64,000 bases of DNA from Asanoa sp040654855 (GTDB lineage: Bacteria; Actinomycetota; Actinomycetes; Mycobacteriales; Micromonosporaceae): NCBI RefSeq assembly GCF_040654855.1, contig NZ_JBFAIU010000007.1:1-64000 (forward strand). Direction: 5' to 3'. A program made the translations under genes and the position numbers. The notes below the pieces were generated by a model that did no database searches, was not told the origin of the DNA, and saw only the letters and a list, made by a program, of their open reading frames with translations. Below, in pieces: positions 9,533 through 18,934 of the stretch. Within the stretch, counting starts at the first letter, position 1. Every line of letters starts with the position of its first letter.

Positions 9533-10099
9533 ATGCACCTCGACTCCGTGATCTCCGAAGCGGCCGGGCGCACCGGCGCGGTCCTGCACGCCGTCCGCCC
9601 GACCGACCTGGCCGCGCCCACGCCGTGTGTCGACTGGGACGTCCGCACGCTGGTCAACCACGTGCTCCAGGTGGGCAGCGCGCTGGCCCTGGCCGGGCGG
9701 GGCGGGCCGGTGCCCAGCGAGCTGTGGACCGCGGAGCTGATCGACGCGGGGTTCGCCACCCGCTTCGACACGGACTCCGCCGCCGCGCGGACCGCCTGGG
9801 CGATGCCGCCGGCGGGCCCGATCACGTTGGGCACGTACGAGATGCCGCCCGGCGCCGTCGCCTCGATGCTGGTCACCGACCTGACCATCCACGGCTGGGA
9901 CCTCGCCCGGGCCACCGGCCAGGACTACGAACCGGATCCCGCCGCGGTCGAGCTGACCAACCGCTTCATGGTGGAGATGGCCGAGCAGGGCCGCGCGATG
10001 GGCATCTTCGCCCCGCCGGTGCCGGTCGCGCCGGACGTGGGTGCGTTCGCGTCGGTGCTCGCGGGCAGCGGTCGCGACCCGGGGTGGCGGCCCCGCTAG
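9533..10099 (+). CDS. TIGR03086-family protein (mycothiol-dependent maleylpyruvate isomerase-like / DinB fold)
   Basis: This 188-residue protein starts at ATG 9533. It has the family's features: LAAPTPCVDWDVRTLVNHV near residue 30, with a Trp and a metal-type His, and LVTDLTIHGWDLARATGQ near 120 containing the second conserved His. The fold is the four-helix DinB/MDMPI bundle, whose members are metal-dependent and often use mycothiol. The exact substrate is unknown. The gene is divergent from the AraC regulator and stands 52 bases before the DUF4062 gene. Upstream extensions of the frame run antisense to other genes. Confidence 0.85.
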   Translation: MHLDSVISEAAGRTGAVLHAVRPTDLAAPTPCVDWDVRTLVNHVLQVGSALALAGRGGPVPSELWTAELIDAGFATRFDTDSAAARTAWAMPPAGPITLGTYEMPPGAVASMLVTDLTIHGWDLARATGQDYEPDPAAVELTNRFMVEMAEQGRAMGIFAPPVPVAPDVGAFASVLAGSGRDPGWRPR

Positions 10100-10151
10100 C
10101 AGCGAACCGGACGCGGAGGGACAAAGCTCGCGCGGTACGCTTGTGTCGGAT

Positions 10152-10973
10152 ATGACCGAAATCCGCACGCCCGACCAGCGGCTCCGCGTCTTCGTCAGCT
10201 CCACGATGAACGAGCTGGCGGATGCCCGCGTCGCCGCGCGCCGGGCGATCGAGCAGCTGCACCTCACGCCGGTCATGTTCGAGCTGGGCGCCCGGCCGTA
10301 CCCACCGCGCGATCTCTACCTGGCCTATCTGGCGCAGAGCGACGTGTTCGTGGCGATCTACGGCGAGAGCTACGGAACGGTCGAGCCGGGCCGGGACGTC
10401 TCGGGCCTCGATGACGAGTTCCTGGCCGCCGGCGACATGCCGCGGCTCGTCTACGTGCAGCGTCCCGCACCGCACCGCGAACCCCGCCTGGCGGAGATGC
10501 TGGAGCGGGTCGCCCGCAGCGGGCCGGCGCCGCAGATCTGGGCGGCGGACGTGTGCGACGCGCTGAGCCCGTGGCGCGAGGAGATCGACAGCCTCGCCTC
10601 CGGCACCGAGCAGCAGATGACGGCGAAGACCGCCCCCGCGCAGGCGAAGGAGAACCTCGTGCGGCTGCTCGGCGGCGCGGAGAAGGCCAGTGAGGACGCC
10701 CGGGCGCTGGTCGCACGGGCCGGGGTGCCCGACGTCGACGAGGGCGACGTGGTCGCCGACGGGTTCGTCGGCTCGCTGGCCGGGGTGCGCGACGCCTACG
10801 GGAAGGCCAAGCGGCAGATCGAGGGGCTCGACACCGGCCCCGCGTTCTACGACGGCGTCGCGGCCACGGTCGAGACCCTCAACAAGGAGTACGACGCCAG
10901 CGCGCTGGACACCAGCAACCTCGACTCACCGGAGCTGGCGCGCGCCTTCGACGAGGTCCCGGAGTGTCGCTGA
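10152..10973 (+). CDS. DUF4062 domain fused to a lipoprotein-like C-terminal domain
   Basis: This 273-residue protein starts at ATG 10152. Residues about 10-120 are a DUF4062 domain (RVFVSSTMNELADARVAAR and SDVFVAIYGESYG), normally the N-terminal module of much larger NTPase or TPR proteins. At about residue 125 it changes to PQIWAADVCDALSPWREEI and continues to DSPELARAFDEVPECR. As I recall that family from Micromonosporaceae, this part is usually the body of a secreted lipoprotein following a signal peptide. Here no signal peptide or lipobox remains. The 3' end overlaps the next gene by 10 bases, so the C-terminal half sits in a natural operon position while the N-terminal half looks grafted on. 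The function is unknown. Confidence 0.7.
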   Translation: MTEIRTPDQRLRVFVSSTMNELADARVAARRAIEQLHLTPVMFELGARPYPPRDLYLAYLAQSDVFVAIYGESYGTVEPGRDVSGLDDEFLAAGDMPRLVYVQRPAPHREPRLAEMLERVARSGPAPQIWAADVCDALSPWREEIDSLASGTEQQMTAKTAPAQAKENLVRLLGGAEKASEDARALVARAGVPDVDEGDVVADGFVGSLAGVRDAYGKAKRQIEGLDTGPAFYDGVAATVETLNKEYDASALDTSNLDSPELARAFDEVPECR

Positions 10974-11551
10974 CGCCGCGGCAGCTCTCGCTGTTCGGCG
11001 TCGAGGCCCGCGAACCCACGCCGGGAGACCTGGCGGGCCTGCTCGCCGGGCCGGGCCAGGTGGTGCGGATGGGCGGGACGGCCCGCGTCTCGGTCGTCGT
11101 CGACGCCGGCTGGCGGGTGCACGTGCTGGTCGCGGAGCTCACCCTGCGCGGGCTGGCACCGACCTGGTCACCGACCGAGGTCGAGGGGCACCTGGGCGTG
11201 CGTACCTCCTATTCGACCGCGTTGGCCGCCCTCGGAGTGGCGTGGTTGCGGGGCGCGGTGAAGCGACCACCGCCCAATTTCTTCCTCGATGGGCGAAGAC
11301 TGCGCCTTTGGGCGGCTGCTGCCGGTGCGCCGGATGAAGCCGGATATGCCCTGCGGCTCGGCGCGAACGACGAGGGACAATGGGATCAGGTCGGTGCCGC
11401 GCTGGCGGCCGTCGGCCTGCCCGCGGCGTTGCTCGGCCCGCGCGCCGGCGGGCCGGCCTACCGGGTGACCGGCCGGCGCCGGCTGGCCCGGCTCGCCGAA
11501 TTGGTCGGAGATCGTCCAGCACCCGCCCCGCAGGAATGCTGGCCTGGGTGA
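10964..11551 (+). CDS. Conserved hypothetical protein upstream of topA
   Basis: This 195-residue protein starts at GTG 10964, inside the last codons of the previous gene, so translation is probably coupled. It begins MSLTPRQLSLFGVEA and is soluble, with no membrane segment. Recognisable blocks are VVRMGGTARVSVVVDAGWRV, AVKRPPPNFFLDGRRL and GGPAYRVTGRRRLARLAELVG. I recall close relatives in the same place before topA in other Micromonosporaceae, but no named domain or known role. The position suggests a nucleic-acid or chromosome-related job; that is inference only. Confidence 0.75.
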   Translation: MSLTPRQLSLFGVEAREPTPGDLAGLLAGPGQVVRMGGTARVSVVVDAGWRVHVLVAELTLRGLAPTWSPTEVEGHLGVRTSYSTALAALGVAWLRGAVKRPPPNFFLDGRRLRLWAAAAGAPDEAGYALRLGANDEGQWDQVGAALAAVGLPAALLGPRAGGPAYRVTGRRRLARLAELVGDRPAPAPQECWPG

Positions 11552-11736
11552 ACGCGTTGTTCAGCTGTTCGATCGACACCGGTTCCGGTGCGGTGGCACC
11601 CGTCACCCTTCGACCTGGGTGTACGGTGTCGCCGTCCACCGTGACGCTGCGCCGTGGTATGGGTCGCCTGCGTATCGCGACCTTCCCGCCGGGCCGCGCG
11701 TTACCTTGGACATCCACGAACATGTGAGGGAGTGCA

Positions 11737-14562
11737 GTGCCGAGCAATGCCAGGAGCACCCGTCTGGTCATCGTCGAGTCACCGGCGAAGGCCAAGACGA
11801 TCTCGGGCTATCTCGGCCCGGGCTACGTGGTGGAGGCCAGCCTGGGCCACATCCGTGACCTCCCGCGCAACGCCGCGGACGTGCCCGCCAAATACAAGGA
11901 GCTGCCCTGGGCCCGGCTCGGCGTCGACGTCGACAACGGGTTCGCCGCGCTCTACGTCGTCTCCGCCGACCGCAAGCAGCAGATCAGCAAGCTGACGAAG
12001 CTGGCCAAGGAGGTCGACGAGGTCTTCCTCGCGACGGATGAGGACCGCGAGGGCGAGGCGATCGCCTGGCACCTGCTCGAGACCCTCAAGCCCAAGGTGC
12101 CGGTCAAGCGGATGGTCTTCCACGAGATCACCCGCCAGGCGATCCAGGCCGCCGTGGCCAACCCGCGCGACATCGACCGCGACCTCGTCGACGCCCAGGA
12201 GGCGCGGCGCATCCTCGACCGCCTCTACGGCTACGAGGTGTCGCCGGTCCTCTGGAAGAAGGTCATGCCGAAGCTCTCGGCCGGCCGGGTCCAGTCGGTC
12301 GCGACGCGCATCGTGGTCGAGCGCGAGCGCCAGCGGATGGCGTTCCGTTCCGCCGACTACTGGGACATCCAGGCGCTGCTGGCCGTCGACGCGGCCGCCG
12401 CCAAGGAGGGCCCGCGCACCTTCACCGCCAACCTGGTCGCGCTCGACGGCGACCGGGTCGCCACCGGCAAGGACTTCGAGCCCACGACGGGCCGGGTGAG
12501 GCCGGGAGCCGCGGTGGTGCATCTCGACGCCGACGGCGCTCGGGGCCTGGCCGCCCGCCTCGACGGGCGGCCGTTCACTGTCACCCGGGTCGAGGAGAAG
12601 CCCTACCGGCGCAAGCCGTACGCGCCGTTCATCACCTCGACGCTCCAGCAGGAGGCGGCCCGCAAGCTGCGCTTCTCCTCGCAGCAGACGATGCGCACCG
12701 CGCAGCGGCTCTACGAGAACGGCTACATCACCTATATGCGTACCGACTCGGTCAACCTGTCGGAGACCGCCATCGCGGCGGCCCGCCGGCAGATCGCCGA
12801 GCTGTACGGCCAGGGCAGTGTCCCGCCGGAGCCGCGCCGCTACACCGGCAAGGTGAAGAACGCCCAGGAGGCGCACGAGGCGATCCGCCCCTCCGGCGAC
12901 ACCTTCCGCACGCCCGGTGAGCTGGCCAACGAGCTGTCGGCCGAGGAGTTCAAGCTCTACGAGCTGATCTGGCGCCGGACCATCGCGTCCCAGATGACCG
13001 ACGCGGTCGGCCAGTCGGTCTCGGTGCGCATCCGCGCCGTCTCGACCACCGGCGAAGAGGCCGACTTCGCGGCGACCGGCAAGACCATCACCGACCCCGG
13101 CTTCCTGCGCGCCTACGTGGAGTCGTCCGACGACGAGCACGCCGAGGCCGAGGACGCCGAGCGGCGCCTGCCGACCCTGGTCAAGGACCAGCCGCTGACC
13201 GCCGAGCAGCTCGAGGCGCTGGGCCACAGCACCCAGCCGCCGGCCCGCTACACGGAAGCCTCGCTGGTCAAGGCCCTGGAAGAGCTGGGCATCGGCCGCC
13301 CGTCGACCTATGCGTCGATCATGGCGACCATCCAGGACCGGGGCTACGTCAACAAGCGCGGCCAGGCGCTGATCCCGTCGTTCCTCGCGTTCGCGGTGGT
13401 CGGGCTGCTGGAGGGCCACTACCCACGGCTGGTCGACTACAACTTCACCGCGGCGATGGAGAACGAGCTCGACGAGATCGCCGGCGGCGACATGGCCGCC
13501 AACGACTTCCTGACCTCGTTCTACTTCGGCAGCGACGTCTCCGCCGACGGCACGATCGCGGCCTCCGGCGGCCTGAAGAAGCTGGTCACCGACAACCTCA
13601 GCGAGATCGACGCCCGCAGCGTCAACTCGATCCCGCTGTTCCGCGACGACCACGGCCGCGACGTCGTGGTCCGGGTCGGCCGCTACGGTCCCTACCTGCA
13701 GCGCGGCGCCGACCACGCGGCCGCCAACGGCAACGGCGACGGCACCGACCACGAGGACCGCGCCTCGATCCCGGAGGGCCTGGCTCCCGACGAGCTGACG
13801 CCGGAGAAGGTCGACGAGCTGTTCCTCGGCGGCAGTGGCGAGCGCACGCTGGGCACCCACCCGGAGACCGGCGAGGACATCGTCCTCAAGTCCGGCCGCT
13901 ACGGGCCGTACGTCTCCAGCGGCGAGCGCAAGAGCTCGCTGTTCCGGTCGCACTCGCCCGAGACGCTCTCGCTCGACGAGGCCCTGCGGCTGCTCTCGCT
14001 GCCCCGGGTGGTCGGCAAGGACGACGACGGCGTGGAGATCCTCGCCGCCTCGGGCCGCTACGGCCCGTACGTCAAGAAGGGCGACGAGTTCCGCTCGCTG
14101 GAGACCGAGGAGCAGCTCTTCACGGTCACCCTCGAGGCGGCCAAGGCGCTGCTCGCGGCGCCGAAGACCCGGCAGCGCCGGGCCGCCGCGCCGCCGCTGC
14201 GGGAGATGGGCCCCGACCCGCTGACCGAGAAGCCGCTGGTGATCAAGGACGGTCGGTTCGGGCCGTACGTCACCGACGGCGAGGTCAACGCGTCGCTGCG
14301 GCGCGGGCAGACACCGGAGTCGCTCTCCATCGAGCAGGCCTCGGAGATGCTCGCCGAGAAGCGGGCCAAGGGTCCGGCGCCGCGCAAGAAGGCGACGAAG
14401 AAGGCGGCCACCAAGACCGCCGCCAAGACCGCCACGAAGGCCACCAAGACGGCGGCGAAGAAGACCACGGCCAAGAAGGCGACGGCCGCCAAGAAGACCA
14501 CCGCCGCGGCGAAGAAGGCGGCACCGAAAAAGGCGACTGCGGCCAAGAAGACGACCGACTAG
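11737..14562 (+). CDS. topA: DNA topoisomerase I
   Basis: This type IA topoisomerase of 941 residues relaxes negative supercoils. It starts at GTG 11737 after a GAGGGAG site. The TOPRIM domain carries IVESPAKAKTI near residue 15 and ATDEDREGEAI at 99-109. The active-site region is GYITYMRTDSV, with catalytic Tyr at about 333. The central arch and gate domain follow. From about residue 650 there are four Topo_C repeats, each with a GRYGPY/GRFGPY core. The last 60 residues are an Ala/Lys/Thr-rich basic tail (KKATKKAATKTAAKT), as in other actinobacteria that lack zinc fingers; in mycobacteria and streptomycetes this tail aids DNA binding and processivity. It is monocistronic or leads the GNAT gene 10 bases downstream. 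Confidence 0.98.
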   Translation: MPSNARSTRLVIVESPAKAKTISGYLGPGYVVEASLGHIRDLPRNAADVPAKYKELPWARLGVDVDNGFAALYVVSADRKQQISKLTKLAKEVDEVFLATDEDREGEAIAWHLLETLKPKVPVKRMVFHEITRQAIQAAVANPRDIDRDLVDAQEARRILDRLYGYEVSPVLWKKVMPKLSAGRVQSVATRIVVERERQRMAFRSADYWDIQALLAVDAAAAKEGPRTFTANLVALDGDRVATGKDFEPTTGRVRPGAAVVHLDADGARGLAARLDGRPFTVTRVEEKPYRRKPYAPFITSTLQQEAARKLRFSSQQTMRTAQRLYENGYITYMRTDSVNLSETAIAAARRQIAELYGQGSVPPEPRRYTGKVKNAQEAHEAIRPSGDTFRTPGELANELSAEEFKLYELIWRRTIASQMTDAVGQSVSVRIRAVSTTGEEADFAATGKTITDPGFLRAYVESSDDEHAEAEDAERRLPTLVKDQPLTAEQLEALGHSTQPPARYTEASLVKALEELGIGRPSTYASIMATIQDRGYVNKRGQALIPSFLAFAVVGLLEGHYPRLVDYNFTAAMENELDEIAGGDMAANDFLTSFYFGSDVSADGTIAASGGLKKLVTDNLSEIDARSVNSIPLFRDDHGRDVVVRVGRYGPYLQRGADHAAANGNGDGTDHEDRASIPEGLAPDELTPEKVDELFLGGSGERTLGTHPETGEDIVLKSGRYGPYVSSGERKSSLFRSHSPETLSLDEALRLLSLPRVVGKDDDGVEILAASGRYGPYVKKGDEFRSLETEEQLFTVTLEAAKALLAAPKTRQRRAAAPPLREMGPDPLTEKPLVIKDGRFGPYVTDGEVNASLRRGQTPESLSIEQASEMLAEKRAKGPAPRKKATKKAATKTAAKTATKATKTAAKKTTAKKATAAKKTTAAAKKAAPKKATAAKKTTD

Positions 14563-14572
14563 CGTCTGTTCG

Positions 14573-15373
14573 ATGTGGTCGACCACGTCGGACGCCGATG
14601 AGTTCCGGACCGTGGTGGGCGCCGCCCTGCGCGCTCGCCCCGTCGAGAACACGCTGCTGCTGACCATCTCGGCGAAGGTGGCCGAGGTCGGTCCCGGTGC
14701 CGTCGGCGGTGCCCGGCCGGTGTTCGGCTGGCACACCGACGGCAGCGCCTACGTCTGGACCCCACCCCGGCCGTTGTTGCTCGGCGGCCCGGCGACGCCC
14801 GCGGCCGCGGTGGAGCTGGCCGGCCAGCTGGCCGACGTGCCGGGCGTCAACTCGACCGACGAGGTGGCCAAGGCGTTCGCCGAGGCCTGGTGCCGGCGCA
14901 CGGGCGCCACCGCCCGGCCCGGCCTGCGGTCGCGGCTCTACTGCCTCGGCGACCTGGTCGTGCCGGAGGTGGCGGGCCACGCCCGGGTGGCCGGCCCGGC
15001 CGACCGCGACCTGCTGATCGCGTGGCTCACCGCGTGCGGCGCGGAGCTGCACGAGCCGCTCACCGCGGCCGGTGAGACCGTCGACGCCGGCCTGAGCTAC
15101 GGCGCCTACCACCTCTGGGAGGACGGCGGTGCTCCGGTCGCCCTGGCCGGGATGCGCAAGCCGGCCGGCGGCGTCGTCCGGGTCGGTCCCGTCTACACGC
15201 CGCCCGAGCACCGCGGCCGCGGCTACGGCTCGGCCGTGACGGCCGCCATCAGCGCCGCCGCGCGCCCGCACGAGGTCGTCCTCTTCACCGACCTGGCCAA
15301 CCCGACCAGCAACTCGATATACACGAAGATCGGCTACCACCCGGTCGAGGATCGCCAGGTCTACGAGTTCTGA
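14573..15373 (+). CDS. GNAT-family N-acetyltransferase
   Basis: This 266-residue protein starts at ATG 14573, 10 bases after topA. The C-terminal half is a GNAT domain: VVRVGPVYTPPEHRGRGYGS supplies the acetyl-CoA pyrophosphate loop (RGRGYG) near residue 222, followed by VVLFTDLANPTSNSIYTKIG with the usual N-x-x-Y-x-x-x-G ending. The N-terminal half (residues 1-140) is the less conserved domain found in two-domain actinobacterial GNATs. The acceptor substrate is unknown. Closeness to topA suggests co-transcription but not a shared function. Confidence 0.9.
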   Translation: MWSTTSDADEFRTVVGAALRARPVENTLLLTISAKVAEVGPGAVGGARPVFGWHTDGSAYVWTPPRPLLLGGPATPAAAVELAGQLADVPGVNSTDEVAKAFAEAWCRRTGATARPGLRSRLYCLGDLVVPEVAGHARVAGPADRDLLIAWLTACGAELHEPLTAAGETVDAGLSYGAYHLWEDGGAPVALAGMRKPAGGVVRVGPVYTPPEHRGRGYGSAVTAAISAAARPHEVVLFTDLANPTSNSIYTKIGYHPVEDRQVYEF

Positions 15374-15399
15374 CGGCCCGGGTCCGGCATCCTGTCCGC

Positions 15400-15750
15400 A
15401 TGCCCCCGAAGTTCGCGAGTGTCGACGACTACATCGACGCGCTGCCCGCCGAGCAGCAGGAGATCACCCGGCGGATGCGGCGGACGGTGCTCGACGCGCT
15501 GCCGAACACCGGCGAGAAGATCAGCTACAACATCCCGGCGGTCACCGTCGACGGCAGGGTGCTCGTCTACTACGCCGCCTGGAAGAAGTTCGTCTCGCTC
15601 TACCCCGCTCCCCGGGGCGATGAGGACTTCGAGCGCGCCGTCGCGCCGTACCGCGGCGCCAAGGACGCCCTGCAGTTCCGGTGGAGCGAGCCGATCCCGT
15701 GGGACCTGGTCGTGCGCGTCGTCCGGGTGATGCACGACCAGCGGAGCTAG
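15400..15750 (+). CDS. DUF1801 (YdhG/YjhG-like) protein
   Basis: This is a 116-residue small soluble protein starting MPPKFASVDDYIDAL. It has the DUF1801 pattern: an N-terminal helix pair, EKISYNIPAVTVDGRVLVYY, WKKFVSLYP and a C-terminal LQFRWSEPIPWDLVVRVVRV. Family members adopt a YdhG/frataxin-like fold; B. subtilis YdhG has been proposed as an iron chaperone, but the general role is uncertain. It stands 26 bases after the GNAT gene and is followed by a strong hairpin terminator shared with the convergent peptidase gene. Confidence 0.85.
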   Translation: MPPKFASVDDYIDALPAEQQEITRRMRRTVLDALPNTGEKISYNIPAVTVDGRVLVYYAAWKKFVSLYPAPRGDEDFERAVAPYRGAKDALQFRWSEPIPWDLVVRVVRVMHDQRS

Positions 15751-15754
15751 CGAA

Positions 15755-15781
15755 GGGGCCCCCGGATCGACCGGGGGCCCC
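15755..15781. terminator. Bidirectional hairpin terminator
   Basis: A perfect 11-bp GC stem (GGGGCCCCCGG / CCGGGGGCCCC) encloses the 5-base loop ATCGA. It lies between two convergent genes, five bases after the DUF1801 stop and 17 bases beyond the peptidase stop. It can terminate from either side. There is no long T tract, as is common in high-GC actinobacteria. Confidence 0.85.
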
Positions 15782-15797
15782 TCGTCTCGCGGTCAGC

Positions 15798-18700
15798 TCA
15801 GCCGAGCAGGTGTCGCACGGCCCGTTTGACCAGGTCGTTGCGCTCCGCGGGCGCGAGGCCCTCGAAGCCGAACCCGGTGTAGACGCTGTCCTGCGTGGTG
15901 ATCACGGCGCCTTCCTCGAACCCGAGCTGGGTCCGGCTCCAGTCCGTGACGTTCGGTGCCGAGCCCGGCGGCGGGCCGAGCACCGTGAAGCCGCCCAGGT
16001 CCGTCTCGAACCCGGTCGACGCCACCGGCGCCCCGTTGGCCGTGATCCGCACGTCGTCGACGAACGCGGCCAGTCCCTCGGTGCCCCAGTCGGTCATGTA
16101 GGTGATGGAGACCTCGACCTGCTTGCCAGCGAACTGGGACAGGTCGGCCACCCACTCCTTCCAGCCGCCGGAGGAGCCGGTCGCCGCGTTCCAGGTGCCG
16201 GTCGTGCCCTCGGGCAGGCACGGCTCCGTGGTCGAGACGAACTCGACGTAGTGGTTGAGCTGCGGGTGCAGCCGGGCCGGCGAGTTCGCCGTGCAGCTGT
16301 CGCCCGCGTTGTTGCTGGTCTTGCCGTTGACGTCCGGCAGCGTCGTCCAGTTGTCGGTGCCCACCTCGTGCGCCTCGACGAACATGAAGTCCCAGTTCGT
16401 CTCGATGTCGTACGAGGTCATGAAGCGCAGCTCCGCCGTCGTGGCCTGGGTCAGGTCGATCGTCCGGCCGAGCCGCTTGTACGCCTCGTCACCGCGCCCG
16501 CTGAAGGCGTAGTAGTCGCCCTCGAACGGGTCGAACGGCGGCGCACCCGGTCGGACCCAGCCGACCGGCGCGGCGCTGTTGCCGAACTGCGGGAACTCGT
16601 CCTCCGGCAGGATGCTCGACGTGGCCAGGAACGACGCGGTGTGGTCCTGGTTCTGCGCGGAGCCCGGCGCGTTGAGCGTGCCCGTGAAGCCGGTGAACCG
16701 GCCGCTGCGGCCGCTCAGCGGCTGCGGGTTGCCCTCGTCGTCGGAACCCGAGCCGTCGATGTACGCGTACGCGCCCAGGTAGTACTGCTGGAAGTCGTTG
16801 AACAGCGGCAGGCACGGCGGGTCGTTCGGGTCCGTGCACTCCGGCTGCGTCGGGAAGTCCGGCTCGTAGTAGTAGGAGCCGTTGATCCCCTGTGCGTACA
16901 TCGCGTACTTGCCGGTGATGAAGATCTTGCCGCCCTCGTTGACGTAGTCGCGGACCGCCAGCTCGGTGTCCAGCGCCGACTTCGCCGCGGTGCCGCCCAC
17001 CTGGCCGGTCGCCCGCGGGATGATGTCGTCACCGGTCTCCCACACCACGGCCTTGTAGTGCGAGAGCACGCCCAGCGGGTGGGGTGCCTTGCGGCCGCGG
17101 GTGTCGAAGTCGTAGACGTCGCTGCTGCGCCCGGCCGCGGTCAGCGCGGCCTGCATCTCGTCGGCATACTTCGCTGACGTGCCCGTCTGCGCCGGGCTGA
17201 TGCCGGTCACGTCCTCGGCCGCCAGCACCAGCACGTCGCCACCGATGTCCTGGGACACCGTGTAGGTGAAGTGCTCGCTGGCCACGTTGCCCTTGCCGGG
17301 CTTCCGGCCGGTGAACCAGACCTCGACCGAGTCGCCCTTCTTCGTGCCGGTCACGTTGCCGCGCAACTCGGCGTAGTAGTCGTGGCCCTCGTTGCCGTAG
17401 CGTTCGCCGCCCCGCCACTCGCGTACGCCCGTGGTGCGCGGGCGGCCGCCGTTGACGGTGTAGTGCATCTCCACGTCGCGCAGCGCGCGCCGGGCGGTCA
17501 CCGCGACCGGCTGGCGGGTGCCGTACGAGACGTCGAACGTGTCGACGACGAAGTCCGGCGTGGAACGGCCGACCGAGGAGACCGGGTCGTCCGGGTCCAG
17601 CGCCGAGCGGCCCGTGGCGATGGCGAACGGGATGTTCTTCTCGAACTCCGCCTGGATCAGCTCTTCGTCGTCCGGGAAGATGAAGTCGCTGACGCAGTCT
17701 TCCGCCAGCCACTCGTCGTCGGGCACGGAGTTGGCCGCGGCCGCGCAGGTGCTCATCTCAGGCGTGAAGCCCAGGCCGCCCCAGCGGTGCGACAGGCCCG
17801 AGTCGGCGTCGCCGTTGGTGGTGTAGAGCTCGGCCGAGATGTCGGGGTCGTAGCCCGGCACGGCGGGGTGCTCGTCGTCGCCGGCCATCGCGATCGAGAT
17901 GACGTCGTCCGGTGACGGCGTGCTGACCTGCCAGCCCACGCCGTAGAGCAGGAGCTGGGCGGCCGAGTGGTAGTTGATGAAGAACTCGGGCCGGATCTTG
18001 CTGTAGAGCGAGTGCAGCGCCTTGGTCTCCGGCTCGGAGTCCGGGCCCGGGCCACGGTAGGTGTCGCTGGTGATCTGCGGCGACGAGCCCTCGTTGTCGT
18101 AGCCCCACTTGTAGCCGAAGTTCCGGTTGAGGTCGACGCCGTCGAGGGAGGTGATCTGCCCGTCACCGTCGTTGTCCCGCAGGTTCTTGCGCCACAGCCG
18201 GTTGTCGGGGGTGAACGTGTAGTCGTAGCCGTCGGGGTTGGCCACGGGCGCGAACCACAGCTCGGTCGTGTCGACCAGCTTGGTGATCACCGGGTCCTTG
18301 CCGTAGTTGTCGAGCACGTAGTGCAGCAACCGGCGGGTCATCTCGACCGTGATCCACTCACGCGCGTGCTGCGCGCCCATGTAGAGCGTCGCGGGGCGGG
18401 AGCCGTCGCGGACGTTCTTCGCGTTCTTGGTGACGCGTACCGCGGTCATCGTCTTGCCCTGGGTGGTCTTCCCGTAGTTGACCACCTCGGCGAGCTTGGG
18501 GTAGCGGGCCGCGGTGGCGACCAGTTCGTCGCGGATGCCCCCGGGCTCGTTGTAGGGCCGGAACGCCTCCCAGCCGGCCTTCGCCTGCTCGCGGAGCACC
18601 TGCGACGCGGCCTTGCCGCGGACCTTCTTGACCTCGAGCTTGACGCCCTGGTCAGCGAGCCGGTCGGCGGACCGCTTGCTGAGCACGGCCTCCACGCGGG

Positions 18701-18908
18701 TGTTCGTGCCCGCGGCGCCCACGGTGACCTCTTCGGCGTCGACGCCCGCCGCGCGGAGGTCGTCAAGCTGGGCCGGTGTCACGGTCCCGACGTAGACCTC
18801 GAGGCGGTCACCCGGTTCGGGTGCCTTCGCCTGGGCCGGTGACGCCGCCATCAGCGCCGCGACCAGAGTGGCGGCGGTCGCCGCCCCCAGCCATCGTCTA
18901 GATCTCAT
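15798..18908 (-). CDS. Secreted zinc carboxypeptidase, M14 family, with C-terminal immune-inhibitor-A-like region
   Basis: The protein has 1036 residues from ATG 18908, preceded by GAGGGGG. It opens with a Sec signal peptide (MRSRRWLGAATAATLVAALM, cleavage near AQA-KA). After a propeptide-like region comes the M14 catalytic domain: zinc ligands in GAQHAREWI and INYHSA, VDLNRNFGYKWG, and the catalytic Glu in GFTPEMST. The C-terminal 500 residues resemble the regions flanking M14/M6 'immune inhibitor A' peptidases: an Ig-like stretch, a segment with FITGKYAMYAQG, and a jelly-roll MAM/carbohydrate-like end (WVADLSQFAGKQVEVSITYM). It probably acts outside the cell, degrading peptides. It follows a LuxR-type regulator on the same strand across a palindrome-bearing gap. 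Confidence 0.92.
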   Translation of the reverse strand: MRSRRWLGAATAATLVAALMAASPAQAKAPEPGDRLEVYVGTVTPAQLDDLRAAGVDAEEVTVGAAGTNTRVEAVLSKRSADRLADQGVKLEVKKVRGKAASQVLREQAKAGWEAFRPYNEPGGIRDELVATAARYPKLAEVVNYGKTTQGKTMTAVRVTKNAKNVRDGSRPATLYMGAQHAREWITVEMTRRLLHYVLDNYGKDPVITKLVDTTELWFAPVANPDGYDYTFTPDNRLWRKNLRDNDGDGQITSLDGVDLNRNFGYKWGYDNEGSSPQITSDTYRGPGPDSEPETKALHSLYSKIRPEFFINYHSAAQLLLYGVGWQVSTPSPDDVISIAMAGDDEHPAVPGYDPDISAELYTTNGDADSGLSHRWGGLGFTPEMSTCAAAANSVPDDEWLAEDCVSDFIFPDDEELIQAEFEKNIPFAIATGRSALDPDDPVSSVGRSTPDFVVDTFDVSYGTRQPVAVTARRALRDVEMHYTVNGGRPRTTGVREWRGGERYGNEGHDYYAELRGNVTGTKKGDSVEVWFTGRKPGKGNVASEHFTYTVSQDIGGDVLVLAAEDVTGISPAQTGTSAKYADEMQAALTAAGRSSDVYDFDTRGRKAPHPLGVLSHYKAVVWETGDDIIPRATGQVGGTAAKSALDTELAVRDYVNEGGKIFITGKYAMYAQGINGSYYYEPDFPTQPECTDPNDPPCLPLFNDFQQYYLGAYAYIDGSGSDDEGNPQPLSGRSGRFTGFTGTLNAPGSAQNQDHTASFLATSSILPEDEFPQFGNSAAPVGWVRPGAPPFDPFEGDYYAFSGRGDEAYKRLGRTIDLTQATTAELRFMTSYDIETNWDFMFVEAHEVGTDNWTTLPDVNGKTSNNAGDSCTANSPARLHPQLNHYVEFVSTTEPCLPEGTTGTWNAATGSSGGWKEWVADLSQFAGKQVEVSITYMTDWGTEGLAAFVDDVRITANGAPVASTGFETDLGGFTVLGPPPGSAPNVTDWSRTQLGFEEGAVITTQDSVYTGFGFEGLAPAERNDLVKRAVRHLLG

Positions 18909-18934
18909 CCATCCCCCTCGCTCATGACAAAGGG

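Noticed and set aside
11779..14736. 985-codon open frame antisense to topA
   Set aside because: It mirrors topA codons in a GC-rich genome, has low-complexity Gly/Arg/Leu composition and no recognisable domain; topA on the other strand is certain.
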